Assembly (NCBI RefSeq): GCF_008254045.1
Contig: NZ_CP042425.1
Location: 8,198,163-8,262,162, forward strand
Length of the DNA stretch: 64,000 bases
Source of the DNA: Limnoglobus roseus
Lineage (GTDB): Bacteria > Planctomycetota > Planctomycetia > Gemmatales > Gemmataceae
Direction: 5' to 3'
How positions within the stretch are numbered: the first letter of the stretch is position 1; every line of letters starts with the position of its first letter. The notes beneath the pieces are model-generated. The model was not told the origin of the DNA, made no database searches, and worked only from the letters and a program-made list of their open reading frames with translations. Shown here one piece after another: positions 33,485 through 41,951 of the stretch. A program made the position numbers and the translations under genes.

Positions 33485-34648
33485 ATGATGCGAAAGTTCT
33501 TGGCAACCCTCGCGATGACCGGGGCCATGGTGGCCGCCTCGGCCGACGACAAGAAGCCGGCCGACGAGAAGAAAGCCGTCGAAGCCAAAAAGGTCGAAGA
33601 CAAAGGCGAGAAGGTCGCTCCGCCGAAGAAGAAGCGGACCGAACCGACCCTGAAGGCCGGCGACAAGGCCCCCGCCTTCAAGGCCGACAAGTGGCTCCAG
33701 GGGGCGGAGGTCAATGAGTTCGCCAGCGGCAAGATTTACGTCGTCGAGTTCTGGGCGACGTGGTGCGGGCCGTGCATCGTCATGATGCCGCACATGTCCG
33801 AGATGCAGGCCGAGTTCAAGGACAAGGGCGTCACCTTCATCGGCTACACGCACAAGGACAAGAACGGCAACACCGAAGAGAAAGTCTCGGCGTTCGTCAC
33901 GAAGCGCGGCCCGGCCCTCGGGTACACGTTCGCCTACTCCGACGGCAACGACACCTACGAGAACTGGATGGCGGCCGCCGGACAGAACGGCATCCCGTGC
34001 TGTTTCGTCGTCGACAAGACCGGCAACATCGCGTACATCGGCCACCCGATGTTCCTGGACGTGGTGCTGCCGAAGGTCGTGGACGGCTCGTGGAAGGCCG
34101 AGGACAGTGCCAAGGAAGTCGACGCGGTTGAGAAGGAAGTGGACGAAGTCTTCAAGGCGATCGGCGGCCGCGGCGACGCGGCGGACGGTCTGGCCGCGTT
34201 GGCCGCCTTCGAGAAGAAGTACCCCGGCCTATCGAAGATTCCGTACTTCGTCAGCCCGAAGTTGAACCTGATGATCAAGGCGAAGAAGTACGACGACGTG
34301 GCGATCCTGGCCCGCAACCTGATCACGCGCGGGACGAAGGCCCAGGACGACATGCTCCTCGGCCAAGTCGCGGCGGTGCTCCGCAGCCCGGACGCGAAGG
34401 ACCAGAAGGCGCTCGTCGGCTTGTCGGTCAAGGCCGCGGAAGCCGCCCTCAAGTTGGGCGGCGACAAGGACGTCCGCAGCCTGCTCGGCGCGGCCCAATC
34501 GTACTTCGCCGCCGGCGAAAAGGCGAAGGCGAAGGAGTACGGCCAGAAGGCGGTCGATGCCGCCGACGAACGGCTCAAGCCGCAAGTCGAGCGCATGGTG
34601 AAGGCGTTCGACGACGAGAAGAAGGACGAGAAGAAGGACCAGAAGTAA
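33485..34648 (+). CDS. exported thioredoxin-like (TlpA/AhpC-TSA) redoxin with C-terminal helical domain
   Basis: 387 aa. A signal peptide of about 20 residues is followed by a very Lys/Glu-rich spacer. The thioredoxin fold starts near residue 58, with the site C94-G-P-C97 in EFWATWCGPCIVMMP. After the redoxin domain (to about 205) there is a helical C-terminal half that looks TPR-like (from KEVDAVEKEVDEVFKAIGG). The last 12 residues are Asp/Lys-rich. It probably reduces or exchanges disulfides in the periplasm. GGAG lies 7 bases before the ATG. The gene is divergent from the DUF2934 operon. Confidence 0.88.
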   Translation: MMRKFLATLAMTGAMVAASADDKKPADEKKAVEAKKVEDKGEKVAPPKKKRTEPTLKAGDKAPAFKADKWLQGAEVNEFASGKIYVVEFWATWCGPCIVMMPHMSEMQAEFKDKGVTFIGYTHKDKNGNTEEKVSAFVTKRGPALGYTFAYSDGNDTYENWMAAAGQNGIPCCFVVDKTGNIAYIGHPMFLDVVLPKVVDGSWKAEDSAKEVDAVEKEVDEVFKAIGGRGDAADGLAALAAFEKKYPGLSKIPYFVSPKLNLMIKAKKYDDVAILARNLITRGTKAQDDMLLGQVAAVLRSPDAKDQKALVGLSVKAAEAALKLGGDKDVRSLLGAAQSYFAAGEKAKAKEYGQKAVDAADERLKPQVERMVKAFDDEKKDEKKDQK

Positions 34649-34670
34649 CCTCAGGCCTCCCGGATCGACC

Positions 34671-34701
34671 CGAACCGCCCGCGCTTGCCGCGGGCGGTTC
34701 G
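34671..34701 (+). terminator. GC-rich hairpin after the redoxin gene
   Basis: A perfect 13-bp stem (34671-34683 with 34689-34701) with a 5-nt loop starts 23 bases after the stop codon. It is followed by CATTTCG rather than a clean T-run, so termination may be partial. Confidence 0.6.
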
Positions 34702-34796
34702 CATTTCGTGGACCATCTCGGTTGAAACTTTCGGTACTCCCGCCGCGTCGGATGGGTTAAAGTTGTAGATCGGACGCCCACCCGCGAGACAATTCG

Positions 34797-35780
34797 ATGC
34801 CCACGCCTAACCCCCTCGACCAGACGCAGGACTGGCAACCCGCTGACCTGGACCGAACGCACGACTACTCGGAATCCCCGCCGAAGAAAGCCCCGACGAA
34901 GGTTCTGCTGACCACCCTCGGCGACTTCCGCCTCGTCGGCAAACTCGGCGAAGGCGGCATGGGGACCGTCTTCAAGGCCGTGCAGGTCAGCCGCAATCGG
35001 CTCGTGGCCCTGAAGGTGCTGTCGAAGGAACTGGCCCAACGGCCCGGCTTCGTCGAGCGATTCCACCGCGAAGTCCGCGTAATGGGCAAACTCGGTCACC
35101 CGCACATCGTCAAACTCCTCGCGGCCGGCGAAGACCACGGCTTCATCTACCTGGCGATGGAACTGCTCGACGGCAGCAGTATCGGCTCGTGGCTGACGAA
35201 GCTCGGTCGCCTGCCGGTGGGCGACGCCGCCCTCGTTGCGAAGTCGTGCGGGTTGGCCCTCCAGTACGCGCACGAGGCCGGCATGGTCCACCGGGACGTG
35301 AAGCCGGACAACCTGCTGCTCGCGAAGTCCCGCACGGTGAAGTTGGCCGACCTGGGGCTGGCGAAGACGGCCGACGACAGTGACATCGGACTGACGCAGA
35401 CCGGCGTCGGCATCGGCACGCCGCTCTACGCCGCCCCGGAACAAGCCCGCGACGCGAAGCACGTTGACGCCCGCAGCGACCTGTACTCGCTCGGCAGCGT
35501 CTTCTACCACTGCCTCACCGGCAAGCCGCCGTTCCACGCGAGCAACCTGTTGGACATCATCAAGGCGAAGGAGAAAGGCGTCTACGCCACGGCGAGCCTC
35601 GTGAATAAGAAAGTCCCGCCGGCCCTCGACCGCATCCTCGCGAAGATGATCGCCAAGGTGCCCGACCACCGCTACCCGTCGGTGGCCGAGTTCCTACAGG
35701 AACTGGAGTGGTCCGGCCTCGTCGGCAAGGAACTGAGTTTCCTGCCGGGTGAGTCCGACCGTGAAACCGTGGCCGAGTGA
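34797..35780 (+). CDS. Ser/Thr protein kinase, soluble
   Basis: 327 aa, one kinase domain with a short disordered N-terminus (1-40) and no membrane helix. Gly loop GEGGMG (51-56), lysine K73 (VALKVL), HRDVKPDN (165-172). The DFG position reads DLG (185-187), which keeps the metal-binding Asp; DLG occurs in some active bacterial kinases. The stop overlaps the start of the AtuA-like gene as GTGA, and enoyl-CoA hydratase follows, so the kinase seems to be part of a three-gene operon. That context is unusual for a signalling kinase. Confidence 0.92.
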   Translation: MPTPNPLDQTQDWQPADLDRTHDYSESPPKKAPTKVLLTTLGDFRLVGKLGEGGMGTVFKAVQVSRNRLVALKVLSKELAQRPGFVERFHREVRVMGKLGHPHIVKLLAAGEDHGFIYLAMELLDGSSIGSWLTKLGRLPVGDAALVAKSCGLALQYAHEAGMVHRDVKPDNLLLAKSRTVKLADLGLAKTADDSDIGLTQTGVGIGTPLYAAPEQARDAKHVDARSDLYSLGSVFYHCLTGKPPFHASNLLDIIKAKEKGVYATASLVNKKVPPALDRILAKMIAKVPDHRYPSVAEFLQELEWSGLVGKELSFLPGESDRETVAE

Positions 35781-36133
35781 CCCCGATGGCCCACCTTCCC
35801 CTCTCGACGATCGCCCACGGCCGCAGCGGCGACAAGGGCAACCATGCCAACGTCGCCGTGATCGCGTACACCCCCGCCGGCTTCGAATGGCTGAAGGCGA
35901 ACCTCACGCCCGAAGTCGTGCGGAGTTACTTTGCCCACCTCGGCCCGAGTCGGGTGGAGCGGTTCGAGGCGGCGAACGTGAACGCGGTCAACTTCCTCCT
36001 CTCCGACGTGCTGGCCGGCGGTGCGAGCCGCAGCCTGCGAACCGACACGCAAGGGAAGACACTCGCCGTCACGCTGTTGCAGATGGAGATCGACCTGCCG
36101 GACGACCACGCGGCGATGAAGCGGGTCGGGTAA
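35777..36133 (+). CDS. AtuA C-terminal-domain-like protein (stand-alone)
   Basis: 118 aa from a GTG that overlaps the kinase stop (GTGA); an ATG lies three codons later. The sequence TIAHGRSGDKGNHANVAVIAY followed by LTPEVVRSYFAHLGPSRVERFE is the AtuA-like ferredoxin-fold domain that normally ends the 550-600-aa AtuA/DUF1446 acyl-CoA pathway protein. Here only this domain is made. AtuA acts in acyclic-terpene and leucine breakdown alongside acyl-CoA enzymes, and the next gene is an enoyl-CoA hydratase. Confidence 0.82.
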   Translation: MTPMAHLPLSTIAHGRSGDKGNHANVAVIAYTPAGFEWLKANLTPEVVRSYFAHLGPSRVERFEAANVNAVNFLLSDVLAGGASRSLRTDTQGKTLAVTLLQMEIDLPDDHAAMKRVG

Positions 36134-36149
36134 TTTCAGAAGGAATCGC

Positions 36150-36920
36150 ATGTCCGACCTCGTCCTCAGCACCATCGAAGACCGCGTCGCGATTCTGACG
36201 CTCAACCGCCCCGACAAGCGGAACGCCCTGTCGCGGGAACTCATCGCCCAACTCACGGCCGCCTTCGCGCGAGCCGACGCCGACCCCGCCGTCCGGTGCA
36301 TCGTGCTGACCGGCAACGGCCCTGCCTTCTGCGCCGGCATGGACCTCGACGAACTCCGCGGCACGCTCACCGACTCGGCCGAGATCATCTGGGAAGACGC
36401 CCACAAACTCTCGGCCCTGCTCGAGTGCATCTACCGTTCATCCAAACCGACGGTCGCGGCCGTGAACGGGGCAGCCGTCGCGGGCGGTGCCGGGTTGGTG
36501 ACGGTCTGCGACCTGGCGGTGGCCGCACCCGGGGCGATCCTCGGCTACCCGGAAGTCCACCGCGGGCTCGTCGCGGCGATGGTGATGCCGCACCTGCTGC
36601 GGCACGTCGGCGAGCGCACCGCCCGCCTCCTGCTGCTGACCGGCCAACTGATCGACGCGGCCGTCGCCGAGCGGGTGGGCCTGATTAACCACGTCGCGGA
36701 TTCGGAACCCGTGTTGCAATCGGCCCTGCGACTCTGCGAGGCGTTGACCCGCGGCGGCCCGAAGGCGCTGGCCACGACGAAGGAATTGCTGCGGGCGTGT
36801 TCCCGGCAGGCGGTGAGTGTGAGCGATTTGGCGAAGGCGAGTGCGGAACCGCGACTCGGCGAAGAGTGCCGCGAGGGGCTGACCGCGTTCTTCGAGAAGC
36901 GCACGGCCCCGTGGGGCTGA
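36150..36920 (+). CDS. enoyl-CoA hydratase/isomerase family protein
   Basis: 256 aa, the usual crotonase length. The fold motifs are clear: RVAILTLNRPDKRNALSREL, then the CoA/oxyanion loop FCAGMDLDEL and AAVNGAAVAGGAGLVTVCDLAV (second oxyanion Gly). The second acid position reads PEVHRGLV; the first is less clear, so hydratase versus isomerase cannot be settled. AAGGA lies 7 bases before the ATG. It is the third gene of the kinase-AtuA-like run; a branched-chain or terpene acyl-CoA is a plausible substrate. Confidence 0.88.
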   Translation: MSDLVLSTIEDRVAILTLNRPDKRNALSRELIAQLTAAFARADADPAVRCIVLTGNGPAFCAGMDLDELRGTLTDSAEIIWEDAHKLSALLECIYRSSKPTVAAVNGAAVAGGAGLVTVCDLAVAAPGAILGYPEVHRGLVAAMVMPHLLRHVGERTARLLLLTGQLIDAAVAERVGLINHVADSEPVLQSALRLCEALTRGGPKALATTKELLRACSRQAVSVSDLAKASAEPRLGEECREGLTAFFEKRTAPWG

Positions 36921-36930
36921 CCGGCCTGGG

Positions 36931-36963
36931 AAAAACTCAACCCCGGCACAAGGCCGGGGTTGA
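36931..36963 (-). terminator. terminator of the Flp pilin gene, convergent with the hydratase
   Basis: An 11-bp stem (36937-36947 with 36953-36963) with a 5-nt loop is followed on the minus strand by GAGTTTTT. It stops the pilin transcript and may also serve the hydratase operon. Confidence 0.75.
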
Positions 36964-36987
36964 TTCGCGAGAACACGATTTCGCCGG

Positions 36988-37185
36988 TTAGGAGCTTGCG
37001 CCGCCGGACGTTGCCTTCATCTGATTGCCCACGTAACTGAACGTCTGACTGGTTGACGTGCCAAGGGCCTGAATCGCGATCAGGCACACCACCACAATCA
37101 GGGCGAGCATGACCGCGTATTCCACGGCGGTCGGGCCGTCTTCCTTCTTCAGGAAGCGAACCACAGGACGGAGCAAATTCTTCAT
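36988..37185 (-). CDS. Flp/Fap-type pilin
   Basis: 65 aa. The basic leader (MKNLLRPVVRFLKKEDG) is cut at the prepilin site G|PTAVEYAVMLALIVVVCLIA, where Glu at +5 and the following hydrophobic stretch match Flp prepilins. Flp pilins form tight-adherence pili. GAGG lies 7 bases before the ATG. No tad assembly genes are in the window. It is the downstream one of two tandem pilin genes. Confidence 0.88.
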   Translation of the reverse strand: MKNLLRPVVRFLKKEDGPTAVEYAVMLALIVVVCLIAIQALGTSTSQTFSYVGNQMKATSGGASS

Positions 37186-37329
37186 AGCAACCTCGAGGGG
37201 GTAAGGCGGTGACTCGCGTCACGCAACGCCCCGCGCCCCTCCCGGTCACCAAAAGCGGGTTGGGGGCGCGGCAGTCGACAGAACGACCACCACACCCCCA
37301 ACGGTAGAACTGTTCTCTACGAAACCAGC

Positions 37330-37521
37330 TTAGCTCGCGCCGTTGCCGGCGGCGACGCGGCCGTTGACGTAGCTGAACGTTTGGCTAGCCGTGCTACCGA
37401 GGGCGGTGATGGCCGCGATGCAGACCACGATGATGAGGGCCAACATCACAGCGTATTCCACAGCCGTCGGACCATCTTCCTTCTTCAGGAACTCAACCAC
37501 TTTGCGTGCGAGCTTGTTCAT
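37330..37521 (-). CDS. Flp/Fap-type pilin
   Basis: 63 aa, very similar to the neighbouring pilin, with the prepilin site at G|PTAVEYAVMLALIIVVC. GGAG is 8 bases before the ATG. The two copies are 144 bp apart on the same strand and look like a tandem duplication. They diverge most in the C-terminal 20 residues, which should be surface-exposed in the pilus. Confidence 0.88.
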   Translation of the reverse strand: MNKLARKVVEFLKKEDGPTAVEYAVMLALIIVVCIAAITALGSTASQTFSYVNGRVAAGNGAS

Positions 37522-37776
37522 CGGACACTCCGTACTGAATAATGTTTGCGGCCAGCGGGCGAGTCGGTTCGAGCCGACTACTTAGGTGAACCCTGCTTGA
37601 TCGCGACACCAATACCTAGAGCGTGATTACAGTCGTTGCAAACGGTACGTCCCGATTTTCTGGAATTTTTGGCCCAACGCGGCTGTCGCGTACTCTGACT
37701 TCCTAGAACACACTCCCCAGAACCACGGTAGTTTGCCTAGGTTTCCCAGGCGATAATCTCTCTTGCAGGTGCAGTT

Positions 37777-39462
37777 ATGCCAGATGTGACGAATCGAAAG
37801 AGTTTGACGACCACAGAGGGGATGAGCCGCTCCCCGAACCGGGCCATGTTGCGGGCCGTCGGCTTCCAAGACGACGACTTCGAAAAGCCGATCCTCGGCG
37901 TTGCGTCCCTGCACAGTGATATCACGCCCTGCAATACTCACCTCGATCGTCTCGCACGAAAGGCCATCGAAGGCATCCGCTCGGCCGGCGGCGTGCCGCA
38001 AATCTTCGGCGCGCCGACCGTTTCCGACGGCATCAGCATGGGCCACATGGGCATGCGGTACAGCCTCGTCAGCCGGGAGGTCATCGCCGACAGCCTGGAG
38101 ACGGTCGCCGGGGCGATGAACCACGACGGCCTGCTCGCCGTCGGCGGGTGCGACAAGAACATGCCCGGCTGCGTCATGGCGATGGCCCGGCTGAACATCC
38201 CCAGCGTGTTTGTCTACGGCGGCAGCATCCTCCCCGGCATCGGGCCGGACGGCGAGGACCTGGACATCGTCTCGATCTTCGAGGCCGTGGGCAAATTCCA
38301 GGCGGGCCTCATCGACGAGAAGAAACTGCACAAGGTCGAGTGCGAGAGCTGCCCCGGGGCCGGGTCGTGCGGCGGCATGTACACGGCCAACACCATGTCC
38401 ACCGCGATTGAAGCGATGGGCATGTCGCTGCCGTCGGACGCCAGCTACCCGGCCATCTCCGCCGCCAAAGAGCGGGAAACGTACCTCGCCGGCCGGGCGC
38501 TCGTCGCCTGCGTGCAAGCGAACATCCGCCCGCGGGACATCATCACGCGGAAGTCGCTGGAGAACGCCTACACCACAGTCCTCGCGCTCGGCGGTTCGAC
38601 GAACGCCGTGCTGCACCTCATGGCGATTGCCCACGAGGCCCAGGTGCAGTGGACGCTCGAAGACTTCGACCGCCTCGGCATGAAGGTGCCGCACCTCGCG
38701 GACCTCAAGCCGAGCGGCAAGTACGTCATGTACGACCTGTTCCGCGAAGGCGGCACCCCGGCCGTGCTGAAGGCGTTGCTCGACGCCGGGATGCTGCACG
38801 GCGACTGCATCACCGTGACGGGCAAGACGTTGGCCGAGAACCTGGCCGACGTGCAGAGCGTGTACGCCAACCCGCGGCGGAAGGTGATGATGCCGCTCGA
38901 CCAGCCGAAGTACGACAAGGGGCACATCGTCATCCTCAAGGGCAACCTTGCCCCCGAAGGCTGCGTGGCGAAACTGTCCGGCCTGAAGGTGCGGAACATC
39001 ACCGGCCCGGCGAAGGTGTTCGACGGCGAAGAGGCTTGCTTCCAGGCGATTCAGGCCCAAAAGATCGTGGCCGGCGACGTGGTCGTGATCCGCGGCGAAG
39101 GCCCCGTTGGCGGGCCGGGCATGCGCGAGATGCTGAGCATCACCGGCGCGCTGATGGGCCAGGGCTTGGGCGCGTCGGTCGGCCTCATCACCGACGGCCG
39201 GTTCAGCGGTGGCACCCACGGCCTCGTGGTCGGCCACGTCTCGCCGGAAGCCTGGACCGGCGGTGTGATCGGCTTGCTCAAGAATGGTGACAGCATCACC
39301 ATCGACGGCGACAAGAAGTTGCTCCAGGTGAACATTTCCGACGAGGAGTTGGCGAAGCGAAAGGCCGCCTGGCAGAAGCCGGCCATCCGCGTCGAACGCG
39401 GTGTGCTGGCGAAGTACGCGAAGCTCGTGACCTCGGCGAGTGCGGGCGCGGTGACGGGATAA
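37777..39462 (+). CDS. ilvD: dihydroxy-acid dehydratase
   Basis: 561 aa, the normal length for IlvD. The Fe-S cysteines are in SDITPCNTHL, GGCDKNMPGC and CPGAGSCGGMYTANTM. The closing part has GGPGMREMLSITGALMGQGLG and DGRFSGGTHGLVVGHVSPEA. It dehydrates 2,3-dihydroxy-isovalerate and -methylvalerate, the penultimate step of valine and isoleucine synthesis. It stands alone here, divergent from the pilins and convergent with the beta-helix kinase (11 bp apart). Confidence 0.97.
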   Translation: MPDVTNRKSLTTTEGMSRSPNRAMLRAVGFQDDDFEKPILGVASLHSDITPCNTHLDRLARKAIEGIRSAGGVPQIFGAPTVSDGISMGHMGMRYSLVSREVIADSLETVAGAMNHDGLLAVGGCDKNMPGCVMAMARLNIPSVFVYGGSILPGIGPDGEDLDIVSIFEAVGKFQAGLIDEKKLHKVECESCPGAGSCGGMYTANTMSTAIEAMGMSLPSDASYPAISAAKERETYLAGRALVACVQANIRPRDIITRKSLENAYTTVLALGGSTNAVLHLMAIAHEAQVQWTLEDFDRLGMKVPHLADLKPSGKYVMYDLFREGGTPAVLKALLDAGMLHGDCITVTGKTLAENLADVQSVYANPRRKVMMPLDQPKYDKGHIVILKGNLAPEGCVAKLSGLKVRNITGPAKVFDGEEACFQAIQAQKIVAGDVVVIRGEGPVGGPGMREMLSITGALMGQGLGASVGLITDGRFSGGTHGLVVGHVSPEAWTGGVIGLLKNGDSITIDGDKKLLQVNISDEELAKRKAAWQKPAIRVERGVLAKYAKLVTSASAGAVTG

Positions 39463-39473
39463 GGTCAGCGGAC

Positions 39474-41783
39474 CTACGGGACGGCAGCCCGGCGGCGATC
39501 CTGAAGTCTGCGGAGCCAGCCGGGAGGGGCGGAGTCCGGCTGGATCGCGCCGGGGAACCGGGTTCTCTTTTCCGGCACGGCCGGCGGGTCGTTCACGATT
39601 TGGGCGAACGTCGGGTCCAGCGGGTTCCGCGAAGCGAACTGGATTTTTCCTTCGGCCATCGGGAACCACTCGACCCCGGATCGGCCGGAGGACCAGTTCC
39701 CGCCGGTCGCCCAAACTCGACTCTCACGGGCGTCCTGCGAGACGGCGAAGTGGATAGACTCCTCGTCCTCACTCTCGAACGAGTTGTCGAAAAGTGACGC
39801 TCGGATCGGGGCCAGTGGACCTTTCTCGTACCGTTCGACCCGCAGCGGCGAACGCCTTCGGGCCAGGAACGTGTTCCGCCCGAACAACAGTTCGGGTTGC
39901 CCCACGTTCGGCCGATAGCGGTCCGTGCCGATCGCGGCACACACGTCCCCGGCTTGAAACACGTTCTCGACGAACGCCCAGCGGGTGTTAGCCAGTTTGA
40001 GCCAGAGGTTCTGAGCGGCGTCGCCGAACACGCAGTTTTCGACCCGCGCCTCAATCCGCACGGCCGGGTTCCGGTAGTGGGTGTTCAGAGTGCCTTCGAG
40101 CCAACACCGGCGGAGTGCGAGTTGCGTTGGTACCGTCGGGGTGAAGTTCAAGCTCAGCACTTTGAAGTGTTTTTCCGGCCGCGGTGCCTGGGGCCGCAAG
40201 AACAGACAATCTTCGATGACGCAAGGGCCGCCGAGCAACACGCCCCAGGCGGATGCGTCCTCGGTATCGTCCGGCGGCGCGTCGGCCTGGAACGTGAGAC
40301 CGTGCAACCGAAGGCCCGACTCGGCGAGAATCTTGGGGCCGTTGTAACAGACCCGCCCGTTCTTCGACGGGATCGTGGAATCGACGACGTATTTCTGGGC
40401 GAGCAACACGGTCCCGGTCCGACTGAACAGCCCCACGTCCTTCGGAACGGTCCAACCCCAAGACCCGTCCGGCAGCACGTCCAGTTCGGTGTACGGACCC
40501 GCGTCGAGCAGTTCGATCGCCTCCCCCGCATTGACCGCCGCGAGGGCCGCGGTGAGGCTCTGAAACTCGGCCTCCCCCTTCTGGCGGACCGTGCGAATCC
40601 GCCGGCCGCGAAGCCACTCCTCGAACGGCGGCGGGTCGCCCATCTTCCACCGGGTCAGGACGGTTTGCGTCTGGTCGTCGATGAGCGCCCGCGGCGGGGG
40701 CACATCGAGCGGGGGCGGATTGCCTTGGCGTGACGGCCACAGGCAATACCCGCCGACGGACAACAGGGCCACGCCGACGACCGCGGCCAGTCCCGCGAGC
40801 AGCCGTCGGCGGCGGGGGCGGGCCGGCGACGGGCGTACCCAGGTTTCAGTGGGGCAATCCGGCGGCGGCGGTGCGGTTTGCAACCAGGCGCGCGAATCGG
40901 GATCGGTTTCGACCCCGGTCAACTGTTCTTCCACGACTTTCGCGGACGGTCGCAGGGCCGGGTCTTTCCGCAGGCAGTTGTGGATCAGCGACGAGAGCCT
41001 CTCCGGAGTGTCGGGCCGGCTCTCTTTCAGCGGCGGTGGATCGTACTCGGCGACCCGGCGGAAGACGGCCGCGTGCGACCCGGCGAGGAACGGGCTTTGC
41101 CCGCTGGCCAGTTCGTACAGCACGCTCCCGAGGCTGAAAACGTCCGCCGGGCTGCCGACGTGCGAATCGTTCGTCTGCTCCGGGGCCATGTACCGTGGCG
41201 TGCCGATGAGGGCGTGGAGGGACGTGAGGCTGGATTCCGCGTCCTCCCGGCGGGCGATGCCGAAGTCGAGGAGTTTGGTCCGGGGTGCGGCCCCTTCGCG
41301 GCGTTCGAGGAAGATGTTGCCGGGCTTGATGTCGCGGTGGACGAGGTTGCGGCGGTGGGCTTCCGCGAGTGCCGAGGCGACCTCTCGGCCGATGCGGGCG
41401 GTATCGGCCATTGTCAGCGGCGGGCCGTTCGCCAGCCGGGCGGCCAGCGATTCGCCTTCCAACAGTTCCATGACCAGGTAGAGGATGGCCCCCGCTTCGC
41501 CGACGTGTACGACGCGGACGACGTTCTCGTGGCGGAGGGCCGCCGTAATGCGGGCCTCTTGCAAGAACCGCTGACGGGCCGACGGGTGATAGGCGATGGC
41601 CGGGTTCAGAACCTTGACCGCCGCATCGCTCTCAAGCGACCGGTGGCGGGCACGGTAGACGACGCCCATCCCGCCCTGCCCGATCACGGCAACTAGTTCG
41701 TAGTCGCCGAGGCGGTACGGCAGGCGCAAAAGTTCGACCACGGTTTCGTCGGACGATTCGAACCTCTGCGTCGGCGTATCCAT
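39474..41783 (-). CDS. membrane Ser/Thr kinase with extracytoplasmic beta-helix-like domain
   Basis: 769 aa. The kinase domain is canonical: GQGGMG (35-40), AAVKVL lysine 57, HRDIKPGN (149-156), DFG (173-175), and GTPRYMAPEQ. After a Pro-rich stretch comes one transmembrane helix (about 330-348). The C-terminal half has repeating short strands (RLHGLTFQAD, GPCVIEDCLFLRPQ, LALRRCWLEG, ARVENCVFGD), the pattern of a right-handed parallel beta-helix. That suggests an outside sensor domain that binds a polysaccharide or cell-wall ligand and signals inward. Confidence 0.88.
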   Translation of the reverse strand: MDTPTQRFESSDETVVELLRLPYRLGDYELVAVIGQGGMGVVYRARHRSLESDAAVKVLNPAIAYHPSARQRFLQEARITAALRHENVVRVVHVGEAGAILYLVMELLEGESLAARLANGPPLTMADTARIGREVASALAEAHRRNLVHRDIKPGNIFLERREGAAPRTKLLDFGIARREDAESSLTSLHALIGTPRYMAPEQTNDSHVGSPADVFSLGSVLYELASGQSPFLAGSHAAVFRRVAEYDPPPLKESRPDTPERLSSLIHNCLRKDPALRPSAKVVEEQLTGVETDPDSRAWLQTAPPPPDCPTETWVRPSPARPRRRRLLAGLAAVVGVALLSVGGYCLWPSRQGNPPPLDVPPPRALIDDQTQTVLTRWKMGDPPPFEEWLRGRRIRTVRQKGEAEFQSLTAALAAVNAGEAIELLDAGPYTELDVLPDGSWGWTVPKDVGLFSRTGTVLLAQKYVVDSTIPSKNGRVCYNGPKILAESGLRLHGLTFQADAPPDDTEDASAWGVLLGGPCVIEDCLFLRPQAPRPEKHFKVLSLNFTPTVPTQLALRRCWLEGTLNTHYRNPAVRIEARVENCVFGDAAQNLWLKLANTRWAFVENVFQAGDVCAAIGTDRYRPNVGQPELLFGRNTFLARRRSPLRVERYEKGPLAPIRASLFDNSFESEDEESIHFAVSQDARESRVWATGGNWSSGRSGVEWFPMAEGKIQFASRNPLDPTFAQIVNDPPAVPEKRTRFPGAIQPDSAPPGWLRRLQDRRRAAVP

Positions 41784-41951
41784 CGTTGGGTCGGGCCGTG
41801 TGTGCCGGAGGTCGGACGCTCAAGAAAGCTGATTCATTCTAACCGATGAACGCGAACCGTTGTGGCAAAACCAGCCACCGATCATGATTTGTTCCTCCGA
41901 ACACCCCTGCGCGCGGCCGATCGGGTTGTTCCTTTCCCCCGAATTCCGAGA

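Noticed and set aside
37557..37580. possible tRNA-like stem (GTCGGTTCGAGCCGAC)
   Set aside because: It contains GGTTCGA but no acceptor, anticodon or D arm can be drawn around it; it is a short palindrome only.
37627..39714. 695-codon open frame on the minus strand over ilvD
   Set aside because: IlvD is certain on the plus strand. The antisense product has no motif and a composition typical of GC-rich shadow frames.
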